From NCBI GenBank assembly GCA_018136815.1, contig CM030932.1, positions 1,014,866 to 1,070,349 of the forward strand: a stretch of DNA of 55,484 nt, read 5' to 3'. Made by a program: the position numbers and the translations under genes. The notes below the pieces were generated by a model. It saw nothing but the letters and a program-made list of their open reading frames with translations, ran no database searches and had not been told where the DNA came from. Shown here one piece after another: positions 1 through 11,375 of this stretch. This stretch comes from Isochrysis galbana (Eukaryota > Haptophyta > Isochrysidales > Isochrysidaceae). How positions within the stretch are numbered: the stretch's first letter is position 1; every line of letters begins with the position of its first letter.

Positions 1-183
1 GTGGCGGCAACACGGACTGTCTTGAGCCGTCAATGGCCATGCTACACAGTTCGGTGCGTCCACTTAGCCTTTGCGGCCCTCCGCCCCATCCGCTTGCCTT
101 GGTCAGCACCTTTACTTTCCCGGCCTTTGAATTCTCCAGAGGTTTTGGGTTGATCCTCTCCTTCCCATGTAATTCAGTTCACA
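1..183. other. left edge, no resolved exon
   Basis: This stretch precedes the first recognisable exon of the nucleotide-sugar transporter. It must hold either an intron or the 5' end of that gene, because a splice acceptor (TTCACAG) sits at its right edge. I could not identify a convincing start codon or N-terminal exon here; the gene may begin to the left of the window. Confidence 0.4.
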
Positions 184-1979
184 GTTACTGCTGCCGTCGT
201 GGCAGTGTACTGCTGCTGCTCATCACTTATGCTCATCGTCAATAAGCTTGCGGTGCATCAGATTGGGGCTCCCGCATTTGTGACGTGGTTGCAGGTGTGT
301 CGCGCTGGCATAGCCCGAGTACGCGCTGAACACCGCATTGCGCAGTCATACCATCTCGGAGACACGGCCAGCGCGCCCCCGTCGTGGTCCGCCAGCTGGA
401 AGGATCGTCTGCCGTCTAGAAGTCTCTGAGGGGAATCGGAGGCCCCATACTGTGCACCGTAAGGCTGCGCGACTTCCCGGACATCACCCACACCTCCCCT
501 CCTTAGTTTGCTGCGACAGCCGGCACAGTGAAGCTGGCGGGTGCCTTGGGTATGATCGATGTGGACCCGTTCGAGTGGTCAAAGGTCAAATATTTTGCCA
601 TATACGTGCTCGCATTTTCAGGCGGCACCTGGTCGAATATGAAGGTGAGCTAGGGCGTCCCGCTGTGAGGCTGTGGTGTGGTTCGGCATAGCTCATTCCG
701 TTGATGCTGCGTTCCAATCTCCGGCCCGCATACCGCGAATCTAGTGCGTTCGGAGGATGACTGCCTCCGCACGCTCGAGCAGGAGGCTGGTCGAACCTAG
801 GAATCGTGCTCTCATGTGCAGAGTAGCCCACTAGTCGCCACGATCAACGTAGGTATTGATGGAGGCCAACGTGGAGACCGTTATTGTCTTCCGTGCGTGT
901 GCCCCGCTTGCGGTCTCGGGGTTTGACTACATCTTCCACCGCCGCGCCCTACCATCTCTGCGGTCGTCATTGGCAATGCTCATCATAGTCGGTGGCGCTG
1001 CTGGCTACGTTGCAAGTGACAAATCATTCGCGGTGAGTGCTCATGAGCGGCGATCGGGCGCGAGGCTACGACAGCCCGTCTTCGTCCGACATTGCTTCCG
1101 GCCGTCCTCGGTTTCTTGTTATACGACGCATATTGCACACAACGCGAGGTCATCCGCTCAGCCTCGTCCCATGCCATCGGGCAGGTCAATGGTCTCGGCG
1201 CCTACAAATGGGTCTTCGTTTGGTTTTTCTTGCTCATCTTTCAGCTTACGTACGGCAAGTATCTGGTTTCAGGGCTAGGCATCAAGTCGGCCTGGACAGC
1301 CGTGCTTTACACCAACACGTTGTCGCTCATCCCTACTGCTATTATTGGGCTTCTTGGTCCGGAGGCAGCAAAGTTGGCCATGCTGAACTGGACGGCTCGC
1401 AGCATTCTCTGGTTGACCGCCTCCTGCGTGCTCGGGCTGGGCATCTCGTGGGCAGGTTTCCAGTGCCAGGTGCGGTGCATTGCCTCCCACAGTACCTTGG
1501 GCTTGCCGTGCCTCGCGCGTTTATGTTGATTGGCATCGCTGAGCAGCTCATTGGGCCATGAACAAACGCCAAGCTGCCGTGCTGTGCATCTCCCCCGTTG
1601 GGCTTTCGGCTCAATATGAGCTATGGCCTCGCACTTCCCCCCAACTTAGTCGCTTGTCGCTGCGACGACCTACACTGTCATCGGCGTGCTGAACAAGATG
1701 CTCACGGTGCTCATCAATGTGGTTATGTGGGAGCACCATGCCTCTCCCACTGGGATCGCGTCACTCGCGGCTTGTTTGCTGGGAGGTTCACTGTATCAAC
1801 AAGCTCCGTTGCGTAAAGAAGCTAATCACGAGGCAAAGACGCTCCTGGACGATGACCCCTCAGATGAGGATGCAAGCGTCTCAAAGATGCGCACTACATG
1901 GCCTAAATATGCCGCGGGCGTGGCCCCGAGCGCACGCTGCAGCAACAGTACCCGGGCGGACGACGGCTCCTCCGTGTGA
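184..1979 (+). CDS. nucleotide-sugar transporter (DMT/TPT family), N-terminus missing
   Basis: A Golgi- or ER-type multipass antiporter that would exchange a nucleotide sugar for its nucleoside monophosphate; the substrate cannot be read from sequence. Exons: about 184-294, 507-644, 853-1032, 1185-1469 and 1650-1979, all in phase 0 with GT-AG introns. Joined, they give about 347 residues with roughly nine to ten hydrophobic segments. Family landmarks are the early LMLIVNKLAV segment, VETVIVFRACAPL in exon 3, and TTYTVIGVLNKMLTVLINV near the C-terminus, followed by a hydrophilic acidic tail that ends in a normal stop. The length is near that of plant GONST-type carriers (about 330-350), so only a short N-terminal part is missing. 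Family assignment is firm; a GDP-mannose-type specificity is only a possibility. Confidence 0.85.
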
Positions 1980-2279
1980 AGTGCTACATCACAGGGCCAC
2001 CAAATTTACGAATGATCTCGCTTTCGTTCTTGTCCTTGGACAACACTATATTGTGGCGTTGGTGCTCAGTGGTGTGTTTCGTTGCGTATTGGCATCAACT
2101 TGTCGTCACAAATGTTGCTGCCGTGGCCTGAGAATCGCTATAGTTGGGGGTCGCTATGGCGGTGGGCCGAACGCTCACGGCCGCGCCTAGAAAAAAAATC
2201 TGGAGATTCAGGGCTAAACACGTACTAGTACTAGGGGCCCGCTATCCGTTATCTACGACCTCTCTGCTGCCACCACCCT

Positions 2280-2535
2280 CATGTCCCTTCGCTCCACCTC
2301 CTCCCCTTCTCGCCCTCGCCCTCCCTCTCCCTCTCTGTCGCTCCCCCTCTCGCTCCCCGCGGCTCGCGCTCCGCTCTCTTTCCCTCCTCTCCTCTTGTTC
2401 TCGCTCTCGCTGCGCGCTCTCGCTCTCGCTCTCGCTCCCAGACCGCCGCTCTCCCTCTCCCCTCTCCCTCTAGCTCCCTCTCCCTCGCCCTTTCCCTCGC
2501 CCTCTCCCTCTCCCTCTCCCTCGCCCGCTCCCCCT
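2280..2535. repeat. CT-rich simple repeat
   Basis: Pyrimidine-rich, CCCTCTCC-like low-complexity DNA. It creates long spurious reading frames rich in Ser, Pro and Leu on one strand and Arg and Glu on the other. It lies between the transporter gene and transposon debris. Confidence 0.9.
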
Positions 2536-2621
2536 CTCCCCCGCGCTCACGCCACCCACCACCCACCACAGAGCCACTTGCCAAAAAAGCCCCCCCCCGG
2601 TATACCTTATTTGTTTGGTAT

Positions 2622-2825
2622 GTGACGTGCCCCCAGCCATCACCCCTGGAGTTACGAACCCCGCTCAAATGGGGCAACGCCTACGACGGACCGGCCGACT
2701 TAGCATACCCATTACCCCAAGAATACACGCTGAAGGGCACGCACAAGACACTTGAAGACATCGACGTCAAAGCACTCACTATCACTAACGCCTACCTTGC
2801 GGGCAAGAAAATTAGAAAATTATAA
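2622..2825 (+). pseudogene. coding-like fragment of unknown origin
   Basis: A 67-codon frame ending in TAA whose amino acid composition looks like a real protein rather than a low-complexity shadow (contains LKWGNAYDGPADL and THKTLEDIDVKAL). No family was recognised. It abuts, on the opposite strand, a BED-finger fragment, so it may be a piece of the same or another transposable element. There is no upstream exon I can support. Confidence 0.25.
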
Positions 2826-3075
2826 GACAGAACTTGCTCCTCCCGAACAGGTGATCGGCGACCCGAGTCGCTCCTCCCTTACGGGTTTCGCCGCAACCTC
2901 CACATCTCCACAAGGGGTGATTGGGGTCCTCCTCAGACAAGATGCTTACACACTTCCACACTGGGTCGGTGCGTTTGGCCCAGGCGGAGCGCTTACGCAC
3001 CATGAGTTGGGGTTGGCTCAGACCTGTGGCGCGCGTGGGTAGCACGCTGAATACGGCGCCTTCCCCCTCGGTTGC
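2812..3075 (-). mobile_element. BED-type zinc finger fragment, hAT-transposase-like
   Basis: On the minus strand the 3' part of a frame encodes DPVWKCVSIL, then WRCGGCGETRKGGATRV, then HLFGRSKFC, with a stop shortly after. The spacing (aromatic, Cys-x2-Cys, conserved Gly, His-Leu, later Cys) fits a BED finger, typical of the N-terminus of hAT transposases and of some chromatin proteins. No catalytic domain follows downstream, so I read it as a remnant or an isolated first exon. The upstream part of the frame is Pro/Glu-rich and uninformative. Confidence 0.5.
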
Positions 3076-4084
3076 CTGCCCCTCAGGCTCGGGGGGGCCC
3101 TCTCCCTCCTCCTCTAGATGGCGTGACGGCGCACCAGCGCCGCGCCCTCCGTCGAGGAGCGACGCCCATGAATGAGAAGTTGGGGCCTGGTGCGGTAGGT
3201 GGTGCGGTGGCCATGCCGGTGGGATGTTTGGCGTGGTGGAGGCTGCCGTGGTGAGCGCCGAAGCTGAGCGTGATGCGCGGTCGGGGTTCGGGTTGAAGGC
3301 GGCGTGCATCCGGGTGATGGAGGGCGGAGAGGGGGGGATAGGAGCGAGGGGAAAGGGGAAAGGGCGCACGCCAAGAGCCACGAGCGCGCGGGGGGGGGGG
3401 GGGGGCAAGGTACAAACAAGGTATGTTGTATGTTGTGTTAATGTTGTGTTTCACTGTGTTTCACTGTGTTTCTTCCAAGGCCAAACACAAAGGGTTTTGA
3501 CTGTGTTTGGAAGGATTTTCACTGTGTTTAACATCTAGGTTTGGGGCTTGTCTCGAATTTGGAATTTGGGTTGAACCATATCCATATGTGGGTTGCGAGA
3601 GTGCTCCCGTCGCGCTGGGCGCTGAGGCTTAGGCTTAGCCTTTCCATCGGGAGTGCGCGGAATGTCTCTAGGGCGTCTTTCCAGAATGCGGGTGTATGAA
3701 CTACATCTAGGGCCCTATGCGCGCGGCATACCACCCCGTCGGGCGCGGGTAGAGCTTGAGCGCGCGTGACAGAGGGGGAGGGGGTGAGTAGGTGAGTACG
3801 GCGAGAGGGGGGCCGAATCGATTCCGAATCGCACCATTTCCATTTCTTGGCGAAGACTTTCGTGGTGGCAGGTGGCCCCTCGTGGATGTTCATTATTGGG
3901 CATCGCGCCACGGTCAAAAAATGCAGCTCAACAGCTCAACCCTTACCAGTAGTTGAAAAGCCCCTGTTTGACCGCTTGACCGCCCTACATAAGAGTACCT
4001 TTGCACTAGCTGCTCGACCGCCCTCATTTTTTTGTAGACGCGACCAGCTGAGAAGTAAGTTGGCGCGGGTGGAGGGCGGGGGAG

Positions 4085-4384
<300 letters not shown>

Positions 4385-4476
4385 GCCGGGTCGGCCGTCT
4401 TCCAGCTCATCAAGGGCGCCCTCGCTCCCCCCCTCCCCTTCCCCCTCCTCTGCGCCCCTCCTCGCCGCACGCGGCG

Positions 4477-6675
4477 ATGCTCCCCACACTGGCAATTCTA
4501 GCAGCGGCTTCTGTTCGCCTCGAGCCTACTGTCCCGCTCCACCACCCTGCCTCCTCAAGCTGGATCCGTGAGGAGCGCCCCCCTCCCTCTCACTCTCTCA
4601 CCCTCACTCTCGCTCTGAGGCTCGACAGAGAGGCTCTCGAGCGGCTGGAGGCCCTCTTCTGGGCAGTCTCTACGCCGGGCCACCCCAAGTACGGACAGCA
4701 CATCAACAATCCCCAGGTAACGGCGTGCAAGCCCATCGCATGAGGGAGCAGGGGAGGGGCGAGCTGATGTGTGGAGTCTCGGCCGCAATGGCGATGTGCC
4801 AGATGACCTCTCTCCTCAATGCAGGTGACCAGTCTCCTCAACGTGAGTGACGAGCGGGTCAGCGCAACTACCTCGTATTTCCGCTCCGCTGGAGCCCACG
4901 TGGTCGTTGCGCCAAACAGGGACATGCTCACGGTGACGATGCCAGTGAGCACCGCGGAGACGCTCCTTAAAATGCAGCTGCACTGGTTCAAGCACTCTAC
5001 TGTCGCTAATGCGCGGCGCATATTGCGCTCAGCTAGCGGCTATTCTCTCGACGACGCGATCGCGCCCCATGTGCTGCTGGTCGGAGAGCTCGTTCAGTTT
5101 CCACGCGTGACTGCAGCCCTCGCTGATGAGATAGAGGCGGAGTTGGTGGACACCGGATCCTATCACAAAACTCCTGGACGTTCCACACGGCAGCCTGAGA
5201 CTTGGCCGCAAGGTTGCGATGCAATCGTATGCGCAAGATATGTCACGCCAGCAGTCATTGCAGCTCGATACAAATTGCCCGGACCCACGGATCCGAGCAT
5301 GCTCAAGGTGGGGAGCTCTGGCACGTCCATGGCGGTGGCTGAGTTCCAAGGCCAGTACTACAAGGTCACTGACCTGCAGAACTTTGGCGAAAGCTGCCAC
5401 GTGCCAGATGTGAGCATCAATCGGACGATCGGCGGAGACCTGCCCATCGCTGGCGTGGAGTCGGAACTTGATATCGAGTATATCAAGGCAGTGGCGCCAT
5501 CGGTGCCCCTCACGGTGGTGTACAACACGGCTTACTCTCTTCTCCAATGGACCAACCAGATCTCGTCCTTAGAGGACCCGCCTCTTGTCCACTCGGTCTC
5601 CTATGGGAACGATGAGGCGCAGCAATCGAGCGAGGAATACATGGCTGCAGCTAATACAGCTTTCATGAAGGCGGGAGTGCGTGGTCTTTCCATCCTTTTC
5701 GCATCCGGCGATCAGGTGTGCATGCCTCAGTGTGGTCTCAATTGGCAGACAACTCCATGCCCTCGACTTGCTGTGCAATCTGCGGCCACGGTATTGCATT
5801 AAGCAGCCATGTCCTTGAGGCGTGTCCGCTAGCCGCTTGGCGTGTACCACCTGTTTTCGCACGCCTCTCGATTGCTGCCCTCTTCCCTTGGATTTGCAGG
5901 GTGTCTGTGGGCGCGAGGGTTGCAGCCCCTTCCGTCACAAGTTCCATCCAGATTTCCCGGCAGCTTCTCCTTACATCACCGCGGTTGGCGGTACCGATTT
6001 TGCTGTGAAAGGCGTCATTGGCGATGAAAAGGCATGGATCGCCTCTGGCGGTGGATTCTCTGACACCTTCGACGCGCCACCATACCAAAAAGAGGCAATC
6101 GCGACCTATCTCGCCTCTCCGGATGCCGACCTGCCACCTAAGACGATGTGGACAGCTACAGGCCGAGGTTACCCGGACGTCTCGGCACTCGGCGGACAGA
6201 GCAATCCTTACTGTGTAGCCTCCTCAGGAGGTTTTGCGGGAGTCGCCGGCACGTCTGCGTCGTGTCCAGTCGTTGCCGGGGTCTTTGCGTTGCTCAATGG
6301 CTTGCGCCTAGACGCGGGGAAGCCGCCCCTCGGTTTCCTCAACCCTTTTATCTACCAAAATCCTCAAGGCTTCCAGGTACATCTGCGCACAGCCGCGTGA
6401 GTATATCTTAGTGCATTTTTTGGTTGGGAGGCACCCGGACTGTCCCAGTCAGTGAGGACCTTGAGTGGCCAATCTCGCTTCGCGAGATTCTTGCACCTGC
6501 TTTTGTAACATTCGCCCAATGTTACCCAATTGTGTGTCCCGAATGTTAGGATGTGACCATGGGCATCAACACGGGAAGTCCCCTGGCCAAATATGGATTC
6601 AAAGCGATCAAAGGTTGGGACCCGGCCACTGGTTTCGGTACCCCTAACTTTGAGTCACTCAAGGCCATCGTCTGA
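4477..6675 (+). CDS. TPP1: sedolisin-family serine-carboxyl peptidase, tripeptidyl-peptidase 1-like
   Basis: A secreted or lysosomal/vacuolar S53 peptidase made as a zymogen. Exons 4477-4716, 4825-5715, 5900-6376 and 6550-6675 join in phase 0 to about 577 residues, close to human TPP1 (563). The start is the ATG before a hydrophobic MLPTLAILAAASV signal-like segment. Residues ~40-165 form the pro-kumamolisin activation domain. In the catalytic part the Glu/Asp pair is ESELDIEY, the oxyanion Asp is in SGDQG (across the exon 2/3 junction), and the nucleophile Ser is in GTSASCP. The last exon carries GWDPATGFGTPNF, the Ca-binding C-terminal region of the family. All key residues are present, so it should be active. 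A GA microsatellite lies immediately upstream. Confidence 0.92.
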
Positions 6676-8807
6676 TGCTTCTTCATAGAACAGCGGCCCG
6701 GGCGGATTCCACGTACATAAATCACAGTTTATTCTCCGCTCAAGAGATGGCGGCCTCATACAATTTCGAACGAGATTTCCAGCTTCTCCTTCTTCAGCCT
6801 TGGCTCGCTTGTCTAGTGTGGATCCACTTTGCGTTGTCCGCTATTGCGCGCTTCCATCACGGTGGGACCTGTGCATGTGTGTCGACGTTCCGTCATTATG
6901 TAAGATAAATTGTCCGGTCAGATTGACGCACCGCGTGTCTAGACCCGAGATCGTCTCGGCCTTTTCGGTCCGAGGCACGTTATGGTCGATCCATCAAATC
7001 GGACACCGCAAGACGGCTGTTTTCCGACCACGCCTCTGCATCGGCCTGGTACTGAGGCACCATCGATCCATTGAGCGATAAATGGGGCGTTGTTGACGCA
7101 GTAGGAATGGACGATACGATGCATCATCGTGGAATATACCTACTCTTCGCTCGATATCCCCGGCGGTTGAATGGCACTGTCGTCGCCGCTCAATTATCCG
7201 TACGTTCCTCGAGCCGGCTGGCCGCCAGGAAGGTCGACAATACGCCGCAAAAGCACCCACACGCGATCAAGACTTTGTGTCGCTACTACGAAGCGAGATG
7301 TCCCGCTATATATCGTTCCTCTCAAACGCTTTGGGGGGCGAAGTTAGACAGTAAAGTCGACAGGTCATTGTTCGACGTGGGCGGGGTCCTACCTTCCTTG
7401 ACGACTGTTCTCGCGTCTCCATGCAATTTTATGATGGCAGAAGTTAAAAGTTTGCTCGTACCAATGTGAGCACATGTATTTTTCTTAATCGCTGAGAAAA
7501 AATTCGCCTGCTCCTGCTTAGCACGGCCTGAGAGATTGAAATGTCGCTTTTTTTTGTCCCCCCTCTATCGGAGCGAAGCTCGTCTCCTTTTTGGGAACGA
7601 GTCGCGAAGGCACACCGGCGGCTAGCGCGGCGCACGATTCCTCTGGTGAGCCCGGAACGGGCTCATCGCGAGAACGGGGAAGGCCAATGACGGGCATATA
7701 GGGACACGGAACGCGGAGCGGAGGGGGCGGAAAGCGCGAGAAAGGGCGCGGCGAGCAGATGCCGCTTATTTGGGACTCGTAGGGACTCGTAGACTCGAAA
7801 GGATCACTCGGGAGACTCGGGGCTTGGGGTACTTTGGGGGCTGCAGGTCACCAAAAAGCGATACAACGGATAAAAACACACAAATCACCACTCTTCACTC
7901 CAACATTAACAATAACGGGACGAAAACATTCGTTAAACGCACCCCCTCTGATAAGCAGAGATAGGAGTGTCCCAGAAAAAGAAGAGAGGGAGGGAGAGGG
8001 AGTGTCGAGTCGAGCGGAGCCGGAGGGCTCTGAGCCACTCCGTCGCGAGCAGCACCGGCGGCTAGCGCGGCGCTTTGGCCCTCCTCCCCACCGGGAGTCG
8101 GATGAATGAAATTCTGGACTGGGTCGGGCAACCCCATTTGGGTGTCTGGACGGGGAACGAACGGCGAACGAAGGGCTGTGGGGCGGCGAGGCGCTCCTAG
8201 CGGCCCTAGTGTGTTGGGTTTTGAGAGATTGTTAGACCTACAAAGAACTCTTCCCTCAGGGAGGGAGCCTAGGCTGCTTGAGTGCAGCGACGCAGCGAAC
8301 AACGACGGACAACGAGGCTGAGAACAACAGGATACACCGACTCACGAACACACCGGAATCATTCACCCAAACAAAGCAAATTATCAAGCAACCGCGACCC
8401 CAAATCACCGATAACTCAAGGCGCTTGATCGCAGGACGAAGGATACGGGGGAAGACACTCGCGGGAAAAGAACACGCGTCGGGAGAGGGGAAACGCGGGA
8501 AAAGAGAGGGATGAAAGGGGGCCGGGGGAACAAGGAAAACACTCGGGGAGGGGAAACGGGGAAGGGAGCGAAAGGGGGGGAGACTTCCGCGCGGGGGGGG
8601 AAGACGAACCTAAATGGCGACGGGAGGAGGGGGCGTCGGAGCGTGACAGTAAGGGGGAAGTCACGCGGAGAAACCTAGACGGCGGGGGAAATGTACAAGC
8701 GGGAAGGAATGGACCCCCTTTACCCGCAACACCCCCCCCAATGCGAGAGGCGAGAAACGAGGCGAGCGCATTGCGGAAGGCGGAAAGGGGGAGGGCGTGA
8801 AGCGGCT
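6676..8807. other. gene-poor interval
   Basis: No supportable gene. 6676-7480 has mixed composition with only short frames. 7650-8700 is purine-rich on the plus strand and contains a short duplicated CGGCTAGCGCGGCGC sequence (near 7620 and 8056). The right part may include long-terminal-repeat DNA of the adjacent copia fragment: just beyond that fragment's stop codon the minus strand shows a G-rich run followed by TGTTGCGGG, a possible polypurine tract and LTR start, but no second LTR was found to confirm this. Confidence 0.4.
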
Positions 8808-9400
8808 TCAGGCGGCGGCGACGTGCGCCCAGGAGTTGGTTGCGTAGCGGACGCAGGCGTCCGCCTTGCGATTAGGGAGCCATTTGGTAAGGAAATCGGC
8901 TGCCATGTGTTCGGATGTGACGTGGCGGAGCGCTACTTCACCGGCGGCGACGCGCTGGAGGAGAGAGTGGTATCGACGCATGAAGTGACGGGCTCGGGTG
9001 GGGGCGGAGCGCAGCGATCCCACGCGCATGTTGGCCAAGTTGTCGGTGCCGACGAGGGTAGGACCGTCGAGCGGGACGTCGAGGGCGCGAAGGATTTCGC
9101 GGGCGTAGGAGATGCATTCGGCGGCCTTGCAGGAGGCTATGGCTTCGGCTTCCATCGACGAGTCGACGACAAGGGCCAATTTCTTCGTCTGGTGAAGGAT
9201 CGCTCCGCCGCCGAAGGTGACGAGGATGCCGTAGATGTTGCGGTCCCCCCAGGTCGCATCGGCGAGGGCTTCGAGTTGGACGGGGGCGGGCTCGGACAGG
9301 TCGACGTGCACGGCGATGGCGGCGGAGAAACGTGGGGCGGCGGTGAGTCCGAGTCCGCCGTAGGTGATGCCGACGTCCTTCTCGCCCGTGTGACGTGCGA
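8808..9400 (-). mobile_element. Ty1/copia retrotransposon fragment, RNase H end of pol
   Basis: The minus-strand frame ends with the C-terminal part of a copia polyprotein. It contains GDRNIYGILVTFGGGAILHQ, the LVVDSSMEAEAIAS motif (family SSTEAEY), a TDNLANM motif (family DNQxA), the HFMRRYHSLLQ segment, then HMAADFLTKWLP near the stop. Reverse transcriptase, integrase and gag are absent; homology fades near 9400 and DNA beyond is unrelated. The frame continues open to about 10073 by chance. It is a truncated 3' piece. The catalytic Tyr-like position (here Ala) and other changes suggest degeneration. Confidence 0.85.
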
Positions 9401-9699
9401 CGTGCGCGCGCGGTATGCGGTATGTGTGGCATGCATAAATAATGTATCTATATCTATCCATCTCTAGCTCGTGTCTCATGTGATTCTCCACTTGTTTGTT
9501 CTCCTCCTCTCTCCTCTGCCCATCGGCCCACGGCCCACGGTCGCTCGGCGCGCGCTGCGCTGCAGGGCGCCACGCACTAGTTTTATTTTTAGAGGCCCTG
9601 GGTTTTGTTTTTGCTGGCCAAAAAGCTTTTGCTGTTGCTGTTACAAGCAAAGGCGGCCTGAGCACCAATAGCTGTTGCACTATTGGAGCATCATAGCCC

Positions 9700-9795
9700 G
9701 CAGGGGCTCGGAGCGCCAGCGAGCCAGCGAGGGAGAGGCAGGAGGGGCCTGGGCCATGCCCCAGCCTCACCTGCCCCCTGAGCTGTGCTCCCAGG
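9700..9795 (-). repeat. diverged partial copy of the ~350 bp dispersed repeat
   Basis: Read on the minus strand this matches the first ~80 bp of the family seen at 20511, 24141 and 44986 (GCTCAGGGGGCAG, then CTCCTGCCTCTCCC, then CGCTGGC). Similarity stops after that, so it is a fragment. Confidence 0.6.
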
Positions 9796-9902
9796 CCCCT
9801 GCACCTGCAGGCCACCTGGGGACCTGAAGAGGGGCCACAGGCGCGCGCCATGGGCCCCCGCCGCAGGGAAGAGAGGAGGAAAAGGGAAGAGGGAGGGGAG
9901 GG

Positions 9903-10127
9903 ATCGTCGAAGAGTTCGGCAACACCACCTACTATGCCAACGAACAGACAGCCAAGGAGGTGAGCCGCCAGTGGCATTGGGCCTTCCTCGCCCATCACCT
10001 GCAAGTGCGCGCTCCCGAGCGCGCCGCCGAATGGCTCGACGCGCTCAAGTCCTTGTCGTCCTACCAGCTCCATGCAGTCGTCAACGCGCTCGGCTTTCCT
10101 CTACCGCGCAATGTGCTGCACGTGTGA
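9903..10127 (+). pseudogene. coding-like C-terminal fragment, unknown protein
   Basis: An open frame of 74 codons with natural amino acid composition (contains EEFGNTTYYANEQTAKEVS, ERAAEWLDALKSL and HAVVNALGFPLPRNV) ends in TGA at 10125-10127. No ATG was found upstream; the frame enters from purine-rich DNA. No family was recognised. About 95 bp past the stop comes an 80 bp block that also occurs at the right end of the window next to virus-like genes, so this may be a displaced piece of the same kind of element. Confidence 0.4.
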
Positions 10128-10222
10128 GAGCAAAGGGTGTGTGCGCGCGGGGCGCAAGGGGGACATGTAACCCCCTCTTAGCCATTCGGCGATGTGTCGA
10201 GAGAGCGGGGTCAGAAGGTATA

Positions 10223-10302
10223 GACGTGTAACGAAACTATTTTGTGAGTCAATTACATGTGAAATGAAATCATCTCATGTGTTTGAAAGGCTCATTCTGA
10301 AG
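10223..10302 (+). promoter_or_regulatory. conserved 80 bp gene-end block, copy 1
   Basis: The block starts GACGTGTAACGAAACTA and continues through ACATGTGAAATGAA, ATCTCAT and GAAAGGCTC to TTCTGAAG. A clearly related block starts at 52071. Shorter versions of the first 17-20 bp occur inverted at 50725-50743 and 51609-51629. Just downstream (around 10301-10325) is a stem CATCGCTT/AAGTGATG with a four-base loop. The role is unknown; an element terminus or a 3'-end processing signal fits best. Confidence 0.5.
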
Positions 10303-10454
10303 TCATCGCTTCGACAAGTGATGTCATGCCTCCACGGATAGTCTCGAAACACGCCGCGAGGATCTGCAGGTTGAGCAGTTCCCTGAATTCGAGCAGTCCC
10401 CATGCCTACCAGCCCCCCCCCCCCCTCAATGCCTACCAGCCCCTCCCCTCCCCT

Positions 10455-10630
10455 CCATCTTCCGCGATTGAACGCTTTTCCATGTGTAGGCTGATGGTGA
10501 TTGAAGGCTTTACCATGCTAGCTCATGCTATGGGCAGTGATAGCGATTGAACGCGTTCCACATGTAGGCTGGTGGTGATTGAACGCTTTTCCATGCTGTG
10601 GGTGATGGTGATTGAGCGCTTCTCGCCTCG
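10455..10630 (+). repeat. degenerate ~33 bp minisatellite
   Basis: Five diverged units built on TGATTGAACGCTTTTCCATG, at about 10465, 10499, 10545, 10577 and 10610, with spacings of 32-46 bp. A C run precedes it. Confidence 0.7.
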
Positions 10631-11375
10631 CCGCCGATATCTACATACGACTACGGACAGAGACAGGGCTCCGCCGACCGCCAATACTACCCTTAGTACT
10701 GGTAGTAGGCCAAAACTGCTACAATGTTACATAGTAGTAGTGCTCGAGTGCTACTATGCTACATAGTAGTAGCTCCAGTGCGGGGTTGGTCTGTTGGTCT
10801 CCTTGGTAATATAGTACCAAGCTACAAGCTACGTACGTATATTCACAGCCTTAAGGGCTGAGGGGGCGGGGAAGCGGATGGGGGACCCGGCCGGAGGAAG
10901 GGGAAGGGCGAGCTAGTAGTATTTGTAGGCATCTTCAAGAGTTTTTTTGCGCTCTGAACCTTCGCAGAATGGCAAATGGTTCTTTATGTGCTGCTCGGGA
11001 CCGCGAGCGTTCTTCACGCACCACAACTAGCGACAAGGCAAGCAAGAAGACGAAGACAAATCTCGTGGCACACACAGCACACACAGCAACAAGAACAAAC
11101 ATGGTCGCAACCTGTCACACCTCACACACACACGCAAGGGGGCTATGCGTTGCGTATGGCGCAGCTACAATTGTCTGATATGTCAACCGTCATACTCATG
11201 TCCGAGCCCAAGCTAACCTGAATATATACCAACGGGCTCGACACTGAAGAGCCGCAAATCAAGGCATTTAGCTAAACCACCAGTGATGGATTGCCATATG
11301 CACAGTTCAAGCCCATTACGCCGTCGATCCCGAGCAGCGTCATGTTGCACCGTGCTTTGTGAGGAAGGCAAGCAA
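10631..11375. other. gap between repeats and V-ATPase gene
   Basis: I see no gene. 10680-10800 contains several TAGTAGTA/TACTACTA palindromic stretches of the kind found elsewhere in intergenic DNA of this window (20380, 31410, 39955). 10850-10920 is G-rich. The rest may include the 3' UTR of the minus-strand V-ATPase gene. Confidence 0.4.

Noticed and set aside
9410-10073. Upstream extension of the copia frame on the minus strand
   Set aside because: No retroelement similarity beyond ~9400; the frame crosses a dispersed repeat and the antisense of another coding-like fragment.
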